Source: Scenedesmus sp. ARA3 (Eukaryota; Chlorophyta; Chlorophyceae; Sphaeropleales; Scenedesmaceae). From it: a stretch of DNA of 64,000 bases. The position numbers were made by a program, and so were the translations under genes. A model generated the notes under the pieces. That model had not been told where the DNA came from, did not search any database, and saw only the letters and a list, made by a program, of their open reading frames with translations. Shown in pieces: positions 31,101 through 43,781 of the stretch. The stretch is taken from the NCBI GenBank assembly GCA_004335835.1, contig RWJK01001544.1, positions 22,814 to 86,813 on the forward strand, given 5' to 3'. Each line of letters starts with the position of its first letter. Position 1 is the first letter of the stretch.

Positions 31101-34100
31101 CATACGCCCCCCCTGCTGCAGGCTCTCCTTGCTGCGCTTGGAGGCTGCTGCCAGCACTGCTTGCGTGCTTCACAGCAGCGTTTGCAGCACCAGAGCTAAT
31201 GGCTGCTGCAACTGCTGCTGCAGCGGCCATCACCTCCTGCTCCTCAGCTGCAGCTGCCTCTAGCTCAGTATCTTCACCTGCACCATCATGCTGCTGCTGC
31301 TGCTCCTGCTGCTGGCTGGCTTTCCTTGACAAGCGCTTACTGCCAAAGCGGCCCTTGAGGCCCTCGAAGCCTTCCGCAATTGGACCTGACTGCCGCTGAA
31401 GTGACCGCTGCCGCTGCTGCCCATTTGCTCCAGTGGGCGTGAGCACTGCTGCAGGCACATCGCCAGCTGCTGACGTGGCATAGCTAGGAGCATAGGTGTC
31501 ATCCTTCAGCTCCACTAGCTGCCCCTGCATGCTGGCATAGATGGACTTGAGGAGAGACTGCACACGCGTGTTGCGCGGGTACAGCTTGGCAAGTGCCGGT
31601 AGCGTGCTGGCAGCAAACTCATGCAGCTGCTTGATGGTCTGCACCTGCAGCAGCTGCTCCAGCCAGCTGCTGCTGTCTGTCAGCAGGCCTGTGAGGCCTT
31701 TGGTGGCGCCCAGCACGTCCATAAAAGGAACCACATCCTCGTCGTGCAGCGCGAACCTGGGCAAGCAGGTCGCCATATAGGCGCACACGCAGGGAAGAAC
31801 ACAGGCAGGTTCATGGTCAGGTGCGAGCTGCACAATCATCCAGCAGTGTGATGCAAAGACAACACAGCCCCTCGCCAATGCAGGCACTGCCATACAGCCC
31901 GCAATCATCATGTGCAGGCATGACTAGCTACTCCGAGGCCAGCCAGCACATGCAATAGCCTTGTTAGCAGACTCACCTGTCGCAGGACTGCATTGCCGTG
32001 CCATCTGCATCGTGATGCTGCTGCGGGTGCTTCCACTGCTTGGCCCCGCCGCCGTGCGACAGCCGCCAGGCATCCAGCTCCAGCAGCGCGTTCTTGGCTG
32101 CATGCACAAAGGTGATGCTGCCATCCACCAGCTTCTCTGCATCGCTGAACGCCTGCAGGAACAAAAGCATAGCACAGATGTCGTCTGGCATGCTTGCACA
32201 ACACAAACACAATGCAACACAGCACAGCACTGCACAGTTCCAGGATCATGCACAAGCGCGTGCAGCACAAGCAACATTGTGAACAGAAACAGCTGCCCAA
32301 CAATGCTGTGTTGCATATCAGCATGCTGGAAAGCCCAGCATTCCGTGCTGCTGAGCGCTTGTAGGAAGCAAACATAGCACAGTCTAGCGCTGCCTACCTT
32401 GACCTCTATGTCCCTGTCAACAGCCACTGCCTGCTTGACTTCCAGTGCCAGCTGGGACAGCAGGTCGCACAGCTCATCGTGCTGCTGCAGCAGTGGCAGC
32501 ACCTTGGGCTGCAGGCTGTAGCTCTGGTTCAGCTTGGCGGCTGACTTGCCATCCAGCTGCCATGGCGCTGCTGGCAGCAGCTTCAGCCTGCAGGCACAGC
32601 ACACAAACAGACATGCGTCAAGATGTGACAAACAATCCGATGTGCATGCGGCCAGGGGAAGCAGCGCTGCTATGTGCTTCTCTGCTCCTACAGCTGGGCC
32701 AGCGTGCCGTGCGCCTTATCCTGCAATTTTTCAGTGTTGCTTGAGCTGAGTTACAGCTGGTAGCCTGCCAACACAAACGTACTGCCAGTGCAACCACTCA
32801 CTTGCGTGTTGCCAGCAGCTCCTGCAAGGGCTGACAAGTCTCCAGCTCGCTTGTCAGGCTGACATGCATGTCTGCATAGCCTGGCACAACAGGCTTTGCT
32901 GCAAGCACTGCCAGGCAACGCTCCAGGCTCTTGTTGTTTAGGAGCTCAGGCTTGCCAGCAGCAATGGTCTGCGCAGCAGCAGCAGATGGCAGCAGCAATC
33001 CCCTCTAGGTAGCTGCAACGGCAACTTGCAGGCGCGACATCATTCCAACACTGCCAGTGCACGGTTGCTGTGGCATGCTTGTCAGTGCCAATCATTTACA
33101 GGTCATCTCCGTTGCCAACAGCTGCTAGGCAACATTGCACCAGCAGCACAGCTGCGAACACTGGCTGCAGGAATATAGAGGCTCGGCCCTCACCTCTGCC
33201 CTACTATTGCTGTTGAAGTACAAGCGTAGCAGCAGCGGCAGAGCCCTTGCTGCTGTGTGCTGCTCCTGGATGCTGGAGAGGCAGCTGACGTCAATGGCTT
33301 CTGGCTTGCCGCCGCTGCCTGTGCTGCTGCCTGTGCCGGTGCTGCCACCAGCTAGTTGTGCGGTCAGCTTGCTGGCCGCTGCTTGGTTTTGCTGGCAGAA
33401 CATCACCAGCGGTGCTAGTGCCACATCAATGCCAGGCACAGCCTGCAGTTGCTGCTCTAAGCGGCTCAGGAATGTTCCTGCAAGCTGCGCAGGTAGGCGG
33501 GGCACCTGCATGACATGCCAGAGTCGCCACAGTAAGATGAATCTGGTGCAACACGACACAAAGCGGCTAATATAATGGCCAGCACAAGCAACCAAAAGTT
33601 GGCAGGATGTTTCACATCCACGACATACTGCCAGCAGCAGCATCTGACAAATTCAGACATTCACAGCTGCCCCACCTTGTACCACTGCCGCTGCTCATCC
33701 TGCTGCTGTTGTTGCTCGGTTCGCTGCTGCTGCGCCTGGTCCTCTGCTGCCACACTGGCGCTAAGTACATCCAGCAGGTGCAGCTGCTCCAACAAATGGC
33801 AGAAGCAGCTGCAACAGGTGCAAGAGAGCAGTGGGGAAATTGCAAGGGTCAAAAGCGGTGCGTTGTAAGCTGCATGAATCACATCTTGGATACATGCAAG
33901 TGGATTCATTTGAAGTAGCCCTTGGCATATGACACAGCTGCCTTGACAGCTGGCTAAGGATTAGCGTTTTTCCACAGCTGATTCTGCAATTGTGCATGCC
34001 GCGGTGAATGGCAGCTGTCGTTGTGCACCTGCTGTTACTGCTTCTGGCTGTCAGATATGTTGCTGTTGCAAGTCTCTGAGCCAACTCCCACCTGGTGTGC

Positions 34101-34872
34101 TGTGATGAAGTAAGCAGGAGCGGCTGCTTTGCTGCTGCAGCCTGCTGCAATGCCTGTTGGATGCAGGCTGAGGCATCATCCATGAGCTCTTGTAGCTCTG
34201 TGCCATGACAGGCAGATCCCTGCGAACATTAATGCACATATGAAAGCGACTTCATCAAGTTGCCTATGCCAAATGATGCGGCAAGTTGGCAGTCAGCTGC
34301 TGAAACAGCCACCAGCATGCAGAAAGATTCTTGCTGAACAGCTGCTGCTGCTGGAGGCCAGGCAATCACGTCACTGTCACCATATTGTTGCCCTGTAGAC
34401 CAACTCCAGCATCAGAAACTTTGACATGATCCCCGATTGTACTTGAACCTTGAGCCAGATGCGTACCTGTGCCCGCTGCACGCTGATCAATGCCAGCAGC
34501 GTGTTTGCCCGGTCGCAGTAGCCCTACAAGCACAGAAAAGTGGGGTGAAGGGCCCTCCGCGTACAAGGCGTGACGTACAGGTTCTCGAGAAGCCCAGACA
34601 GCCCACCTGCAGCTGCTCCAGCAACTGGTGCTGGTTGTCTGCTGCTGCTGCTGCCTGGGCATCCCTGCTGCTGTGCACAGCTCCTGATGCTGACAGCGAT
34701 GGCCCATGAATGTTGCATCGCGCAGGCAGTGGGAAAAGCCCGCTTGGGCACACCTGCAGGCACCATACCACACGGTGGTTGGACTGCGGGGTTGGTGAGC
34801 TGCATGCCCATTTGGCAGCTTGAAATCATCGACTAAGTTCGATCGATAGCGTACCACTTGAACTGCTTCCAT
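19178..34872 (-). CDS. Giant CYFIP/SRA1 (PIROGI)-like WAVE-complex subunit
   Basis: Twenty-two exons, all with GT-AG sites and matching phase, give about 3,587 residues. Exons start at 34872, 34753, 34523, 34219, 33808, 33505, 32968, 32587, 32152, 31756, 29387, 29012, 27908, 26937, 26266, 25588, 23706, 22734, 22090, 20138, 19791 and 19293. CYFIP resemblance is clear in several places: SLERCLAVLAAKPVVPGYAD, then FALHDEDVVPFMDVLGATKG; PLYFDALLREPCPVVLQGDY; and RQHLQALLGLAGPAGQAHLL running into HLLEGLMDKLDEEQ. CYFIP/SRA1 is a Rac-binding subunit of the WAVE/SCAR regulatory complex that controls Arp2/3 actin nucleation. The usual length is about 1,250 residues. Here about 650 disordered Ala/Ser residues are inserted (exon 10), and about 1,550 low-complexity residues follow the homologous region (exons 16-22). 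A separate downstream gene from exon 16 on is possible, though no start or stop marks one. Confidence 0.72.
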
Positions 34873-36048
34873 CGCGCTTCGCAAGGCAGCTTCAACTCAT
34901 CATGCTCGCCTTGTTGATATGTTCGCCCTTTAACGGGCCTTGAGTTGACTGCATATTTTATCTAGCTAACACACGCAAAATTTTATAAGCGCGGGGATGA
35001 GCTTTCAATGTGCTGGGTGCTGGCCACCTGTCACACAGGTCAAACTGTAACTGCAGTCATGATAACAACAGCCATGTCGTGCAAAACGGACGGCCACATT
35101 TGCAGAAGCCATCATTCAGCTTGCAGATTCCAGCTTGTGCCGATGTAGTGCCAGCAGCGCTTCTGAGCGGTCAAAACACCAGTCTCACAGCACATGGTGC
35201 TGCAGCCATGTTGGCTGCACACATTACACCCGCAAACTGAGCGACCGCAGTGCCAGCATGCTCCTAATGGTTGCTGCTGCAACAGCACTACAATCTCAAA
35301 CGATACAAGACTATAAACAGCCTCAGGGACAGGCTGTCCCAAGGGAATGTACCCAGAAAGGGACATTTGGCCCACCCTGTGTGCCCCTTTGGGGAATGAA
35401 CACCTACCATGCAAACCAGCAACAGCAAAAGGACATGCACAGGATGTCGCAGCCTGCTTCTGATGCCACCGCACAATGTTATATGTGTAAAATGGCCAGT
35501 GGAGCGATCAGGTGGGTGTTCACATGTAGTCATGCAAATAATACCACGGCAGCACCTGCCAAGCTACAGCAGAGCACACCATTATGAAGCACCAGTCAAA
35601 TGGCTGCTCCTGCAGACCGCCACAAGTTTCGTATGCACATGCATGATACAAGCAGAAGGTGCAAAAACATCAGGTTGAGATTGAGAACAACACCCATCGC
35701 ACTCTGCCACACGCACATTGTCATGCTCCCTCATCAAGACAAGGCGCAACTTGCTGTTTGAAACAGCAGAAGCAACAATGCTGGCGCTACGGGGTCGCAC
35801 TGCTAGCTGGCACTGCTAGCTGGCAACACAGCTCACGCACACTGATCAGCCGCAACTAATCCGTTATACCACATTTACTAGTACAAGCATGGCACACAAG
35901 CGCACATGCCTGCTGTATGTCAAAGCCCTACCCAGTTACATGTTGCAGCTATGTCAGCTGGAGACCTTGTGGGCACCACCCGTGGCACTGGATACCGCTG
36001 CAGGACAGCAGAGCTATTACTAAAACCGCCAATGCACACAGCAGGGCC
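34873..36048. other. Intergenic: CYFIP-like promoter and BTB gene 3' flank
   Basis: No gene is supported. On the minus strand an AGATAAAATATGC stretch near 34947-34960 lies roughly 80 bases before the CYFIP-like start and could be a TATA element, but the match is weak. Confidence 0.4.
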
Positions 36049-37420
36049 TCAGGGCAGCTCTTGTCCCAGGATTGAAGCCACTTCTTCGGAGTTGTACAGC
36101 TTGTAGTGCCCGCCGGCAGCACCTGGGTAGGAGCTGCGCGGCATGCTGCGTGGTGTGCATGCAAAGCAGTAGCCGTCTGTCGCCAGGCACAGCACCAGCC
36201 GCTGCAGCGCTTTGCTGGACAGGCCCCGCAGCCTGGACTCAACGCTGCAGGAAGACTTGTCCAGCTGCACTGCCCGCTCAATGCACAGCGCACACACCTC
36301 ATCTAGCCCTGCTGAGTCCAGCAGAGGCAGCCACCTGCACAGCAGCACAGGCAGACACAGGCAGCGCCCCATAAAATGGCAGTGTTCGTGCTGGGGCGGG
36401 TGTGCGACATGCAAGCACCTCGTCTGCAGAGCTTACTGCCGTTGAAGCCCAGCTGCATTTGTTGCCTAGCTGCTGCGCCTGCCACTGCTGAGCCAAGCAT
36501 GACACCGCTGCGGTTGGTGTGGTTTGGGTCGATTAACACGAATGCTGTTGTGGCTTGCAGATAAGCTTTTAAGGGTGCTGCTTGGTTGTGTCAAGTGCTG
36601 CTGCTGCCACCTGCTGTCCTACTGCTGCTGAGGATGCTCACTTCCAGATGAAGCGCATGCCTCCCTCAGCCATGTCTAGCAGGCACATGTGGTTCTGGAT
36701 GAAAGCAGCAGCGTTTGCCAGAATTGCTGGCATGTCCAGCTTTGCACCAAGCACCAGCAGCGTCTCCAAGTTGGACCACTTGACCTGCACCAATAGCAGT
36801 AAAACACTGGCAGGCTGAGCAACCGCGACTGGCAAGCAAGTCAAGGCACACTCACATATACACAGGCTGGTAAGGGCCAATTCAGCTGATGCACAATATC
36901 TGTTTCTTAGCCAGGGTCGCACCTGCAGTGCTCGCCATGTGTGCCATTATACATGCAGTGCACCGCCTGAGCATTGCTGCTGGCCACGCTGGTGCAATGA
37001 GCGTGCACGCACCTGTGCTGGTGGGATCACGGGGTACATGAACGCTGCAACTTCCAGCCAGTCCTGCACACTCGTGCCAGGCATGGGCATGGCGTTGACA
37101 GCTGCATCATTGACACACGTGTCCTGTGCTGCTGCTGCAGCTGCTGCTGCTGTAACTGTAGCTGGCTTTCCTTCTGCTGTTGCTGTGCCATCTGCCTCCT
37201 TGCTGCTGCTGCGACTGCCTGATGACGAGCTCACAGCTGCTTCTAAGGCTCCACCCAGCACGGAACTCCATGCGCTGAGGATTTGAGAGTGGCCCGGCAG
37301 TAGCACAGCTGGTTTGCCCTCTTCGTCAGCAGCAAAGCTTAGCACTACATCAGGACAACCCCTGCTCAGCATTCCTACTATATCTCTATTCCTCCCGTTG
37401 ATCACTGACGGCCTCGCCAT
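36049..37420 (-). CDS. BTB/POZ-domain protein
   Basis: Three exons (37013-37420, 36642-36784, 36049-36334) give 278 residues in consistent phase, from ATG to TGA. The N-terminal half has the BTB/POZ pattern: DVVLSFAADEEGKPAVLLPG and HSQILSAWSSVLGGAL, then, after an Ala/Ser-rich insert, DWLEVAAFMYPVIPP and LETLLVLGAKLDMPAILANA. The remainder (GLDEVCALCIERAVQLDKSS onward) is helical and resembles the segment after the BTB domain in algal BTB proteins. BTB proteins mediate dimerisation and often act as substrate adaptors for CUL3 ubiquitin ligases. No partner domain such as kelch or MATH is present, so the role is undefined. Confidence 0.72.
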
Positions 37421-38585
37421 GCAGGAGTGCGTGAGTAAGCTTTGAGGTCAGGCCCTTGCGGGCCTGTGTAGGCGCCTGATACACTACAGATCATCCAATA
37501 AAGCACTCGGACACGTGTAGAAGCTGCGTTCAGCAGTAAACGCCATCGCCGCGGTACCATACATTGGTATCGTCGCCGTGACTAACCCACCTTCCCTTGC
37601 TGCACCGTTTTCCTGGACAAAAACATATGAAGACATGTGAGACGCATTGAACAGCTTGAGTATGATCATCAGGCGCTCAGATGACCCTTGGTGCTACTGC
37701 CAAGGTAGCGCTACTGCTAGCACTTGGTGCCCGCACCTGCTGCTGCTCAGCATCGCCTTTCATCCTGCAAGCAATGCATTTAGTACCGTGGTTTATTCCT
37801 GTGTAATACTACTGGTTTTTTAAGATGCAGCAGCCAGCATGAATCCCTCACAGACTCTGCAGACACACTTGCTGTAAAGGTGGAATTGCAGTCAAGTTGA
37901 CTGAGCAGGTGCACACTTGTCTCGTACATGCAGCATTCCCGAAGGTGATAGATCAGTTTAAATTGGTAATAAGTGAATAAAAAGGCTGTCCTCAAGGCCG
38001 TGGGCAAGGCTCAATGAACCACAGCTCTGAAATCAGTGGGCAATCTCCCTCAGGGCTGGCGGCCAGTTGTAAACTGTCACAGTATGATAGCCAGCATTGG
38101 GCGCCCTGCACTTAAAAAATGTATGTAACTTGTTTTGCGGCTGCGTCACTCGCCACCCCCTGCCCCACTCCTCAGCTTTGCCACAAGGGCCTGCAAGTAC
38201 CAGCTGCTGCCTGGCACAGCGCCTTGATTCATCTGCCGCGGTATTTGTGCCCACATAATTCAAGACAGTGATGACCAGCCCACCCTCCAAGACGATTCTG
38301 TTGTATCCCATTACCATATGAACAATAACATTGCTGCATGTATACTGGACATGCTTTGTCACCAGGCTCTGTGGCACGCGGCTGAGCGTGGTACGAAGCC
38401 TGCGTACCTACGCGGCTGACATCAAACCACTACTCTACTAGAGCATATAAGTCTGCCACCAGCTCAGCTTACCAGCAGCTGGTTGCGGCCAGCAGCTGCT
38501 GCACAAAAGCAGTTGCACAGCTGCGCTGCCCAGTCCCCTCCGCATCACATCACACGCGTGTCGCTGCCCAGCACTAAACGCTTGT
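37421..38585. other. Intergenic, with unassigned minus-strand open frames
   Basis: Three minus-strand frames (38033-38377, 37780-38007, 37484-37669) have protein-like stretches, such as NKLHTFFKCRAPNAGYHTVT and GGLVTATIPMYGTAAMAFTA. They may be pieces of an unrecognised or decayed gene. No convincing joint model was found. Confidence 0.35.
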
Positions 38586-41525
38586 TCATGAAAAGTTTAC
38601 ACAGCTCTCGTATGTAGGCACCTGCAAGCAGCAAGCAGTTGCAGCACAGAGTGTAATCTCTTCCAACTCCAGCGCAGGTTAGGCAGCTGCTGTACAAGCA
38701 GGAACAGGAGCAAGTTCACAGTTGCTTACTGCTAATCAAGGGCCGTCAGCAAGGTGCAGCAGCGCAGCACAATCCTGTTGCCATGCTGAGCATCGCTTGC
38801 TGCATAATGACTGTACACGGCCACCAGGTTGCAGGCACTGACTCGGCCCATCCACATCAACACACGCACCATGTACTTGATGTTGATGAATGCGTCCTCG
38901 CCTCCCCGCTGCTCCAGCAGCGCCAGTGTGTCGCTGATGAGCTCGCCCAGGCAGTCGTACTGCTGCTGCGCATAGTCAATCCCATCACCCAGGTTCTTGT
39001 TCCTGCAGGAGTTGGCAGCAGGCACAGGTGAGGTTGAGGGCGCCAGGCGCAAGCTTGCAACCTAACACAATCACACCGTGACAATGTTTGCAGCAGTACA
39101 ACAGAATGAGGTACTGCAGGAAAGGATGCCAGATGACTAGCTGCGCGGCAGGGGTACCTGGTGATGTAGAGGTTGAAGATGGGCAGGATCTGTCGGTAGT
39201 AGGGCACCAGCGCCTGGCCCACCAGCTCGCCGGACAGCACCAGCTTCTGCAGCAGCTGCAGGCACACCGCGATGACTGCAGGGTCGCGCGTGTTGAGCGC
39301 CGTCTTGATGGGGATGATCAACTGCGGGATCACTGGCAGAATGCGGTTGCCGCCTGGCGTACCCGACAACAACAACATTAACCACAGGCATAGTGTCAGC
39401 ATACAAGCACCACTAGCGGAACCAAAGAAGCAGGGCGTTGCAGACTGCTGGCAACGATGTATGTGCTTCACGCTGTATGTGCCAGCCACCTTCGGGATGA
39501 CGGCGTCACTGCATGAAAGGTGTATGTGCATCTATCACAGTCAAAAACGTCATCCAGTTCATTCGTTCATGCTTCCTGCAAGCTGTGTCGAGCATGAGCA
39601 GGCGCAGGCGCTGTCACTGCGTGCCGCACCTGCCGCCAGCAGGTCCTCCACGCCCTTGATGGCCAGGAAGCGGTAGGGGTCACGCGTCTCGCGAATGCCG
39701 TCAAAAAAGATGGGCAGGTAGTGGTGGTAGTCCAGCTTGTCGAGGTCCACCTGGAGGAGGCAGCAGCAGCAGGTGGTGGTGTGGTTGGTGACTTTGCTGC
39801 AACTTTTGGTTGTAAGAGCACTGTACACAGAAGTGCACACCTGTGTCAAGCAATGCTGCATCTTTTCTGCTGCAGTCACACCGCAAGCCTACTTGCACAC
39901 AATTACCAAAGTTGCACCAAAGTTTAAGTAGTACAGGACCAAACGCCACCAAGCTTTTACAGGACATGCCATCCTGCATGCGGCACCAGCAACCATGGCA
40001 AAGGACATGCCGTCCTGCATGCGGCACCAGCAACCATGACACAGCCATCACCTTCCACTTGATGGCATTCTTGAAGCTCTTGTGGTCCACGCTGATGGGC
40101 AGGTCGCCGCGCTCGTAGAAGCGCCTGAAGGTGGTGTTGGGCGGGTTGGAGCGCTGCTCAAACGCGCCAGCCTTGGGCGGGCTGGGCAGGCTAGGAGACT
40201 CGCTGCGCGCACTGCAGGTGCAGCACATCGACCATGCACAGCGAAGTGTGAGATGAGAGGAGCAGGATGCAGCAGCGTGTTGGTTGCTGCAGTGAGCTGC
40301 CTCCGCAGTATTGCAAGAGATTGCTGCAGCAACCGTGATGGATGCCTCCTGCTGCAGGAAGCAGCATGACTCTGCTGTTGTTTGTGCAGATAACAACCTG
40401 TTCCTGCAAGCGTCACACCACTGCTGGAGGGCTGACACGCATGAGGATGCACAAGACCACCTCTGCAGATTGTACTGCTGGTATGGAGTACATCACTGCT
40501 GTATCCTGACATTAGCTTGCTGCAAAACCTACCGGCCAACTGGGCTGCCTGGTGCTGAGCCTGCCCTGCCTGCTCCCTTTGGTGAAGATGGGCTGCCGCA
40601 GCTGCTGCCTGTCACCGCCACTGCTGCTACTGCTGCCGCTTTGTGGCTCTTGATGGCTTCACCCTCCCCCTTGAGCAGATATGCTTTGGGGTCTGGCTTG
40701 GGCGAGGGGTACCTGCACATGTGCACATGCAGCATCCAGGTGTCACAAACAGCTGAGAAGCTGCAAGTCCAAACAGCACACACAATGTGGGAATAGTAGG
40801 CAGGTGTCCTGCAGGCTGAAGAAGCGACCCGTCAGCTGAGAAGCAGCTGCATCTCAGCTACTTAGCTGCAGGCACTTGCTGTTGCGGCAGGTGGCCTGAT
40901 TATGCAGCAGTGCTGTATGCAACACATGACTGCATCTGTGACATCTGCAAGTGCAAGATGAGCTGCAACACCTCCACAGCGCTTGGCAGGATTGTATGCA
41001 TACTGCAATGTAATAGGAGTGCACTGCTTACTTGTACTGCATGGTGGCCTTTGACCAGCGGGGCAGGTCCTTGTTCTCAACAGCTAGTGGCTGATGTGTG
41101 CCAGCACGCGCCTCAGAAGGCACTGTCATGTCAAAACACTGCAGCAGCGAAGCAATAGCAGAAAGGCATTGACAATACTAAGCTCGCATCTACTGTACTA
41201 CATGTAGACTGCAGTTTGCTAAACGCCTATGCTCTGCAAGAGAGCCTGGCAGGCGTCCGTAAACTGTCGCAGGCTGACTGCCCAGCAATGCTGAGCGTCT
41301 GTGTCGTTGCTGCCAGCAGCTGCATGGCAGTGTCCAGCACCTGCTGCTTATGACACTGTCTGCCTTCACTGCAACCTCAAAACTGTAGGCCTGCCTTCGA
41401 AGGTAGCTTACCGAGCCTGTCCCCTCCGGGTCCTGAGCTGCTGGAGCTTTGCCCTTGATTTTGACATTCCTGTACATACTAGTGAACAGCGAGCCGGCTA
41501 CGTCCACATTCATTGTTTCGCTCAT
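38586..41525 (-). CDS. PACRG: PACRG, parkin co-regulated gene protein (ciliary doublet inner junction)
   Basis: Eight exons join in phase: 41412-41525, 41032-41138, 40533-40712, 40052-40211, 39630-39750, 39158-39353, 38870-39002 and a 36-base last exon 38586-38621, giving 348 residues. The conserved core is unmistakable: [78 protein letters not shown] and [12 protein letters not shown], finishing VPTYESC in the last exon. PACRG is a conserved axonemal protein bridging the A and B tubules of ciliary doublets, so the organism makes flagella or descends from flagellates that did. The N-terminal 120 residues are variable and rich in Ala, Ser and Pro. If the last intron is retained, the frame runs on to a stop at 38732 with an unrelated tail. 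Confidence 0.93.
39961..40038. repeat. Two tandem copies of a ~38-base unit in a PACRG intron
   Basis: The unit GGACATGCCATCCTGCATGC, continuing GGCACCAGCAACCATGGCAA, occurs twice with one substitution, just downstream (in the gene) of the exon 4 donor. It does not copy exon sequence. Confidence 0.75.
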
Positions 41526-42161
41526 CTGCAGTGCATGTAAAAAAACTTTGTTGATTATTTTGATATCACAAGGCGCCTACAGAGCCGAGACACAACAGCT
41601 GCTGTGAATGCTTCACGGACGGCGAATCTCAGCTTTCGCAACGCAGCTGCTGCTTCAAAGAACTCAACAGACCCTTATGTCATTTATTGCTGCCTTTGAC
41701 GCGTGACGGACCTTAAGCAAGCTTGAAGTGCTACTGATAGACGTGGTCCACTTGCAAGTTGTATAAGTCACATTCAAAAACTATTCCTACGACAACGTTG
41801 AAGTGACTTGAAGTGGTTTACTTGCGACCTTCTGCACGTTGTAGCTGTGCCAGTGAAAACCCTAATCTGCTGGGCACGCATCGCAGCTACATGGTGCCGA
41901 ATCTTCATCTATCGACCTTCAGGATGTGAAGCCTTGTTTCTTCGATGTCCTTCTGTGGGCCTGCACAGAGTCCTGGGTTTGCATCACGTCGTGTCACTCC
42001 CATCATCTTGCCATCTGTGGCCCAAAGCGACGATCGCTGAAGTATAAAGGGAAGCACGCTTGCCAGCGCATGCACATTCATCTTCATTTTCACAACTGCA
42101 ATCTTACAGCTGACAAACACCTGTTGATAACCAGCAAGTAGCAGCCATTTCAACTGGTACG
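41526..42161. other. Divergent promoter region between PACRG and the 73-residue gene
   Basis: About 640 bases separate two genes read in opposite directions. The interval has no open frame of note and must hold both promoters. Confidence 0.55.
42043..42048 (+). promoter_or_regulatory. Possible TATA box of the 73-residue gene
   Basis: TATAAA in the context AAGTATAAAGGGAAG lies about 115 bases before the start codon, allowing a 5' leader of about 85-90 bases. The match is good but unsupported by transcript data. Confidence 0.4.
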
Positions 42162-43345
42162 ATGGACCCGCAGCAAGTGGAGCAGGGCAAGGAAGAGATC
42201 GCACAGGAGGTATGCAATAAGAGTTTCGTGATCAGTGTACAGAGTCGCTTTGTCTATGCTGTGCAAGCCTGGTTTGTGTGTTGCTGTGTGAACCCAATGC
42301 ATGCACAGCTGCAAATTGTGCGCCAAGCATTTGCTCAAATGCCAGCACTGCTGATTGAACTTATCATGTGACTCTTTGTGTAAGACATGAAATGCATCTA
42401 GACAAAAAAAGAGACGCATCAGACACAGTCAAGCTGGCTCGCTGTCTTGAAATGGCTGATTTCATCATGTTGACATCAGCTGCAGGCACAGCATGCATAT
42501 GCTGCACAGCGTATTGCATTTGAGCAGCATGCCATCAGTACAGCAGCATAACTTCTTTCATATAACGCTACACGCATCCAATGTGAACGCCGGCCGTGCA
42601 TCAGCCGGTTGATGCAGAAGCAGCAGCGCTCACCTCTGCCTGTACACTGCCGGCATGCCACTGCGCGTTCACTGCGCGTTCTGGTTGCATTGCGCTGCCA
42701 CAGCATGCTGACCTATGCTTCGACCTCCTCATGCTGCCTTTCTGTGTGATGCTGCAGATGTTTGGCAAGAGCTTTGATGAGCTGGAGCCCCATGACCGCC
42801 AGCGGGTGGGAGGCAAGGTGGGCAACAAGAATGATGCTGTACTGTTCACCATGCTTTTATGCTGAACTTTCAGCTGTCTTCTGCACATACAGCTGCACGT
42901 GGCTAAACCAGAATGTGCATATGACATTACATTACATTACATTACATTACATGCTCCACTCAACGAGGAGTATGATGCAGGTTGCAAACAGGGCATTATG
43001 GTCTCAATGCACCTCTGCTTTTCACCACATTCTGTGCCCACACGCACGGCTGCATTGCTGTCACAGCACGGTGGCTCATCAACCAATGCACACATGCGGG
43101 CTGCAGCAAAGCGCACACAAACACCGAACATCAGGCTGTGCTGTGCTATAGAACCACGAATGCAACTGCGGTAGTAAAGCGCTGCTGCTGCTCTGCTGCT
43201 GCCCTGCTGCTGCCGTGCTGCTGCCCTGCAGGTTGGTGGTGGGCTGCGTGGCGGCCAGCTGGCCGATCCCGACAGGGCCCCTGAGCCGCCTGCTGTCAAG
43301 TTTGGGGAGGATAACCCAGCACCCGGCCAGCGCGAGGACAAGTAG
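42162..43345 (+). CDS. Small hydrophilic protein with VGGKVGG motif
   Basis: Three exons (42162-42209, 42758-42817, 43232-43345) with GT-AG sites give 73 residues. The product starts MDPQQVEQGKEEIAQEMFGK, continues SFDELEPHDRQRVGGK and VGGGLRGGQLADPD, and ends AVKFGEDNPAPGQREDK. It is strongly charged, with no membrane segment or signal peptide. The FDELEP...RVGGKVGG pattern looks like a conserved short domain of stress-associated hydrophilic proteins, but I do not recognise a named family, so no function is given. The three-exon fit with closed frame is the main evidence that it is real. Confidence 0.62.
42923..42953. repeat. (ACATT)6 microsatellite in an intron
   Basis: Six pentanucleotide copies lie in the second intron of the 73-residue gene. 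Confidence 0.9.
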
Positions 43346-43781
43346 AATGCTGCAAAGCCGACACATTAATGCCAAATTGTGAAGTGGTCTCGGAAGATGT
43401 GTGTGTGAACCTGTTGTGAGGATGTCCGTTGTTGTGTGCGCATGCAAGTATGGATGTTTGCAACATGTTCACCAGTTGCCGGGTAGCTGACGGATGGGCT
43501 TGGAACTTGTCTTGACTTTGACGGGTGGTTGCCAAGAAAATGCTGACAGCAATGCTGCATGTGACTCTTGACACCAGGCCAAGGTGGTGACAGAGCATAA
43601 TGCATTGTGGGCGACCATTGCCCACTGGCCATGATGGCTGGTGATGATTGTGGAAAATGTGCAACTGGGGCTGTGCCTGTCAGGCACTGACGGTCGGCAT
43701 TTGTAACGTGCTGCTTGTTCAAAATGTGCCTACCACATTTGTTTTACCAGGGAGGACGGAATCACACTAAGCTCTCGCACT
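43346..43781. other. Convergent spacer
   Basis: This is the tail-to-tail interval between the 73-residue gene and the polysaccharide deacetylase. No gene is seen. Confidence 0.55.

Noticed and set aside
37484..38377. A single minus-strand gene made from the three open frames here
   Set aside because: Some stretches look protein-like, but no phase-consistent set of splice sites joined them.
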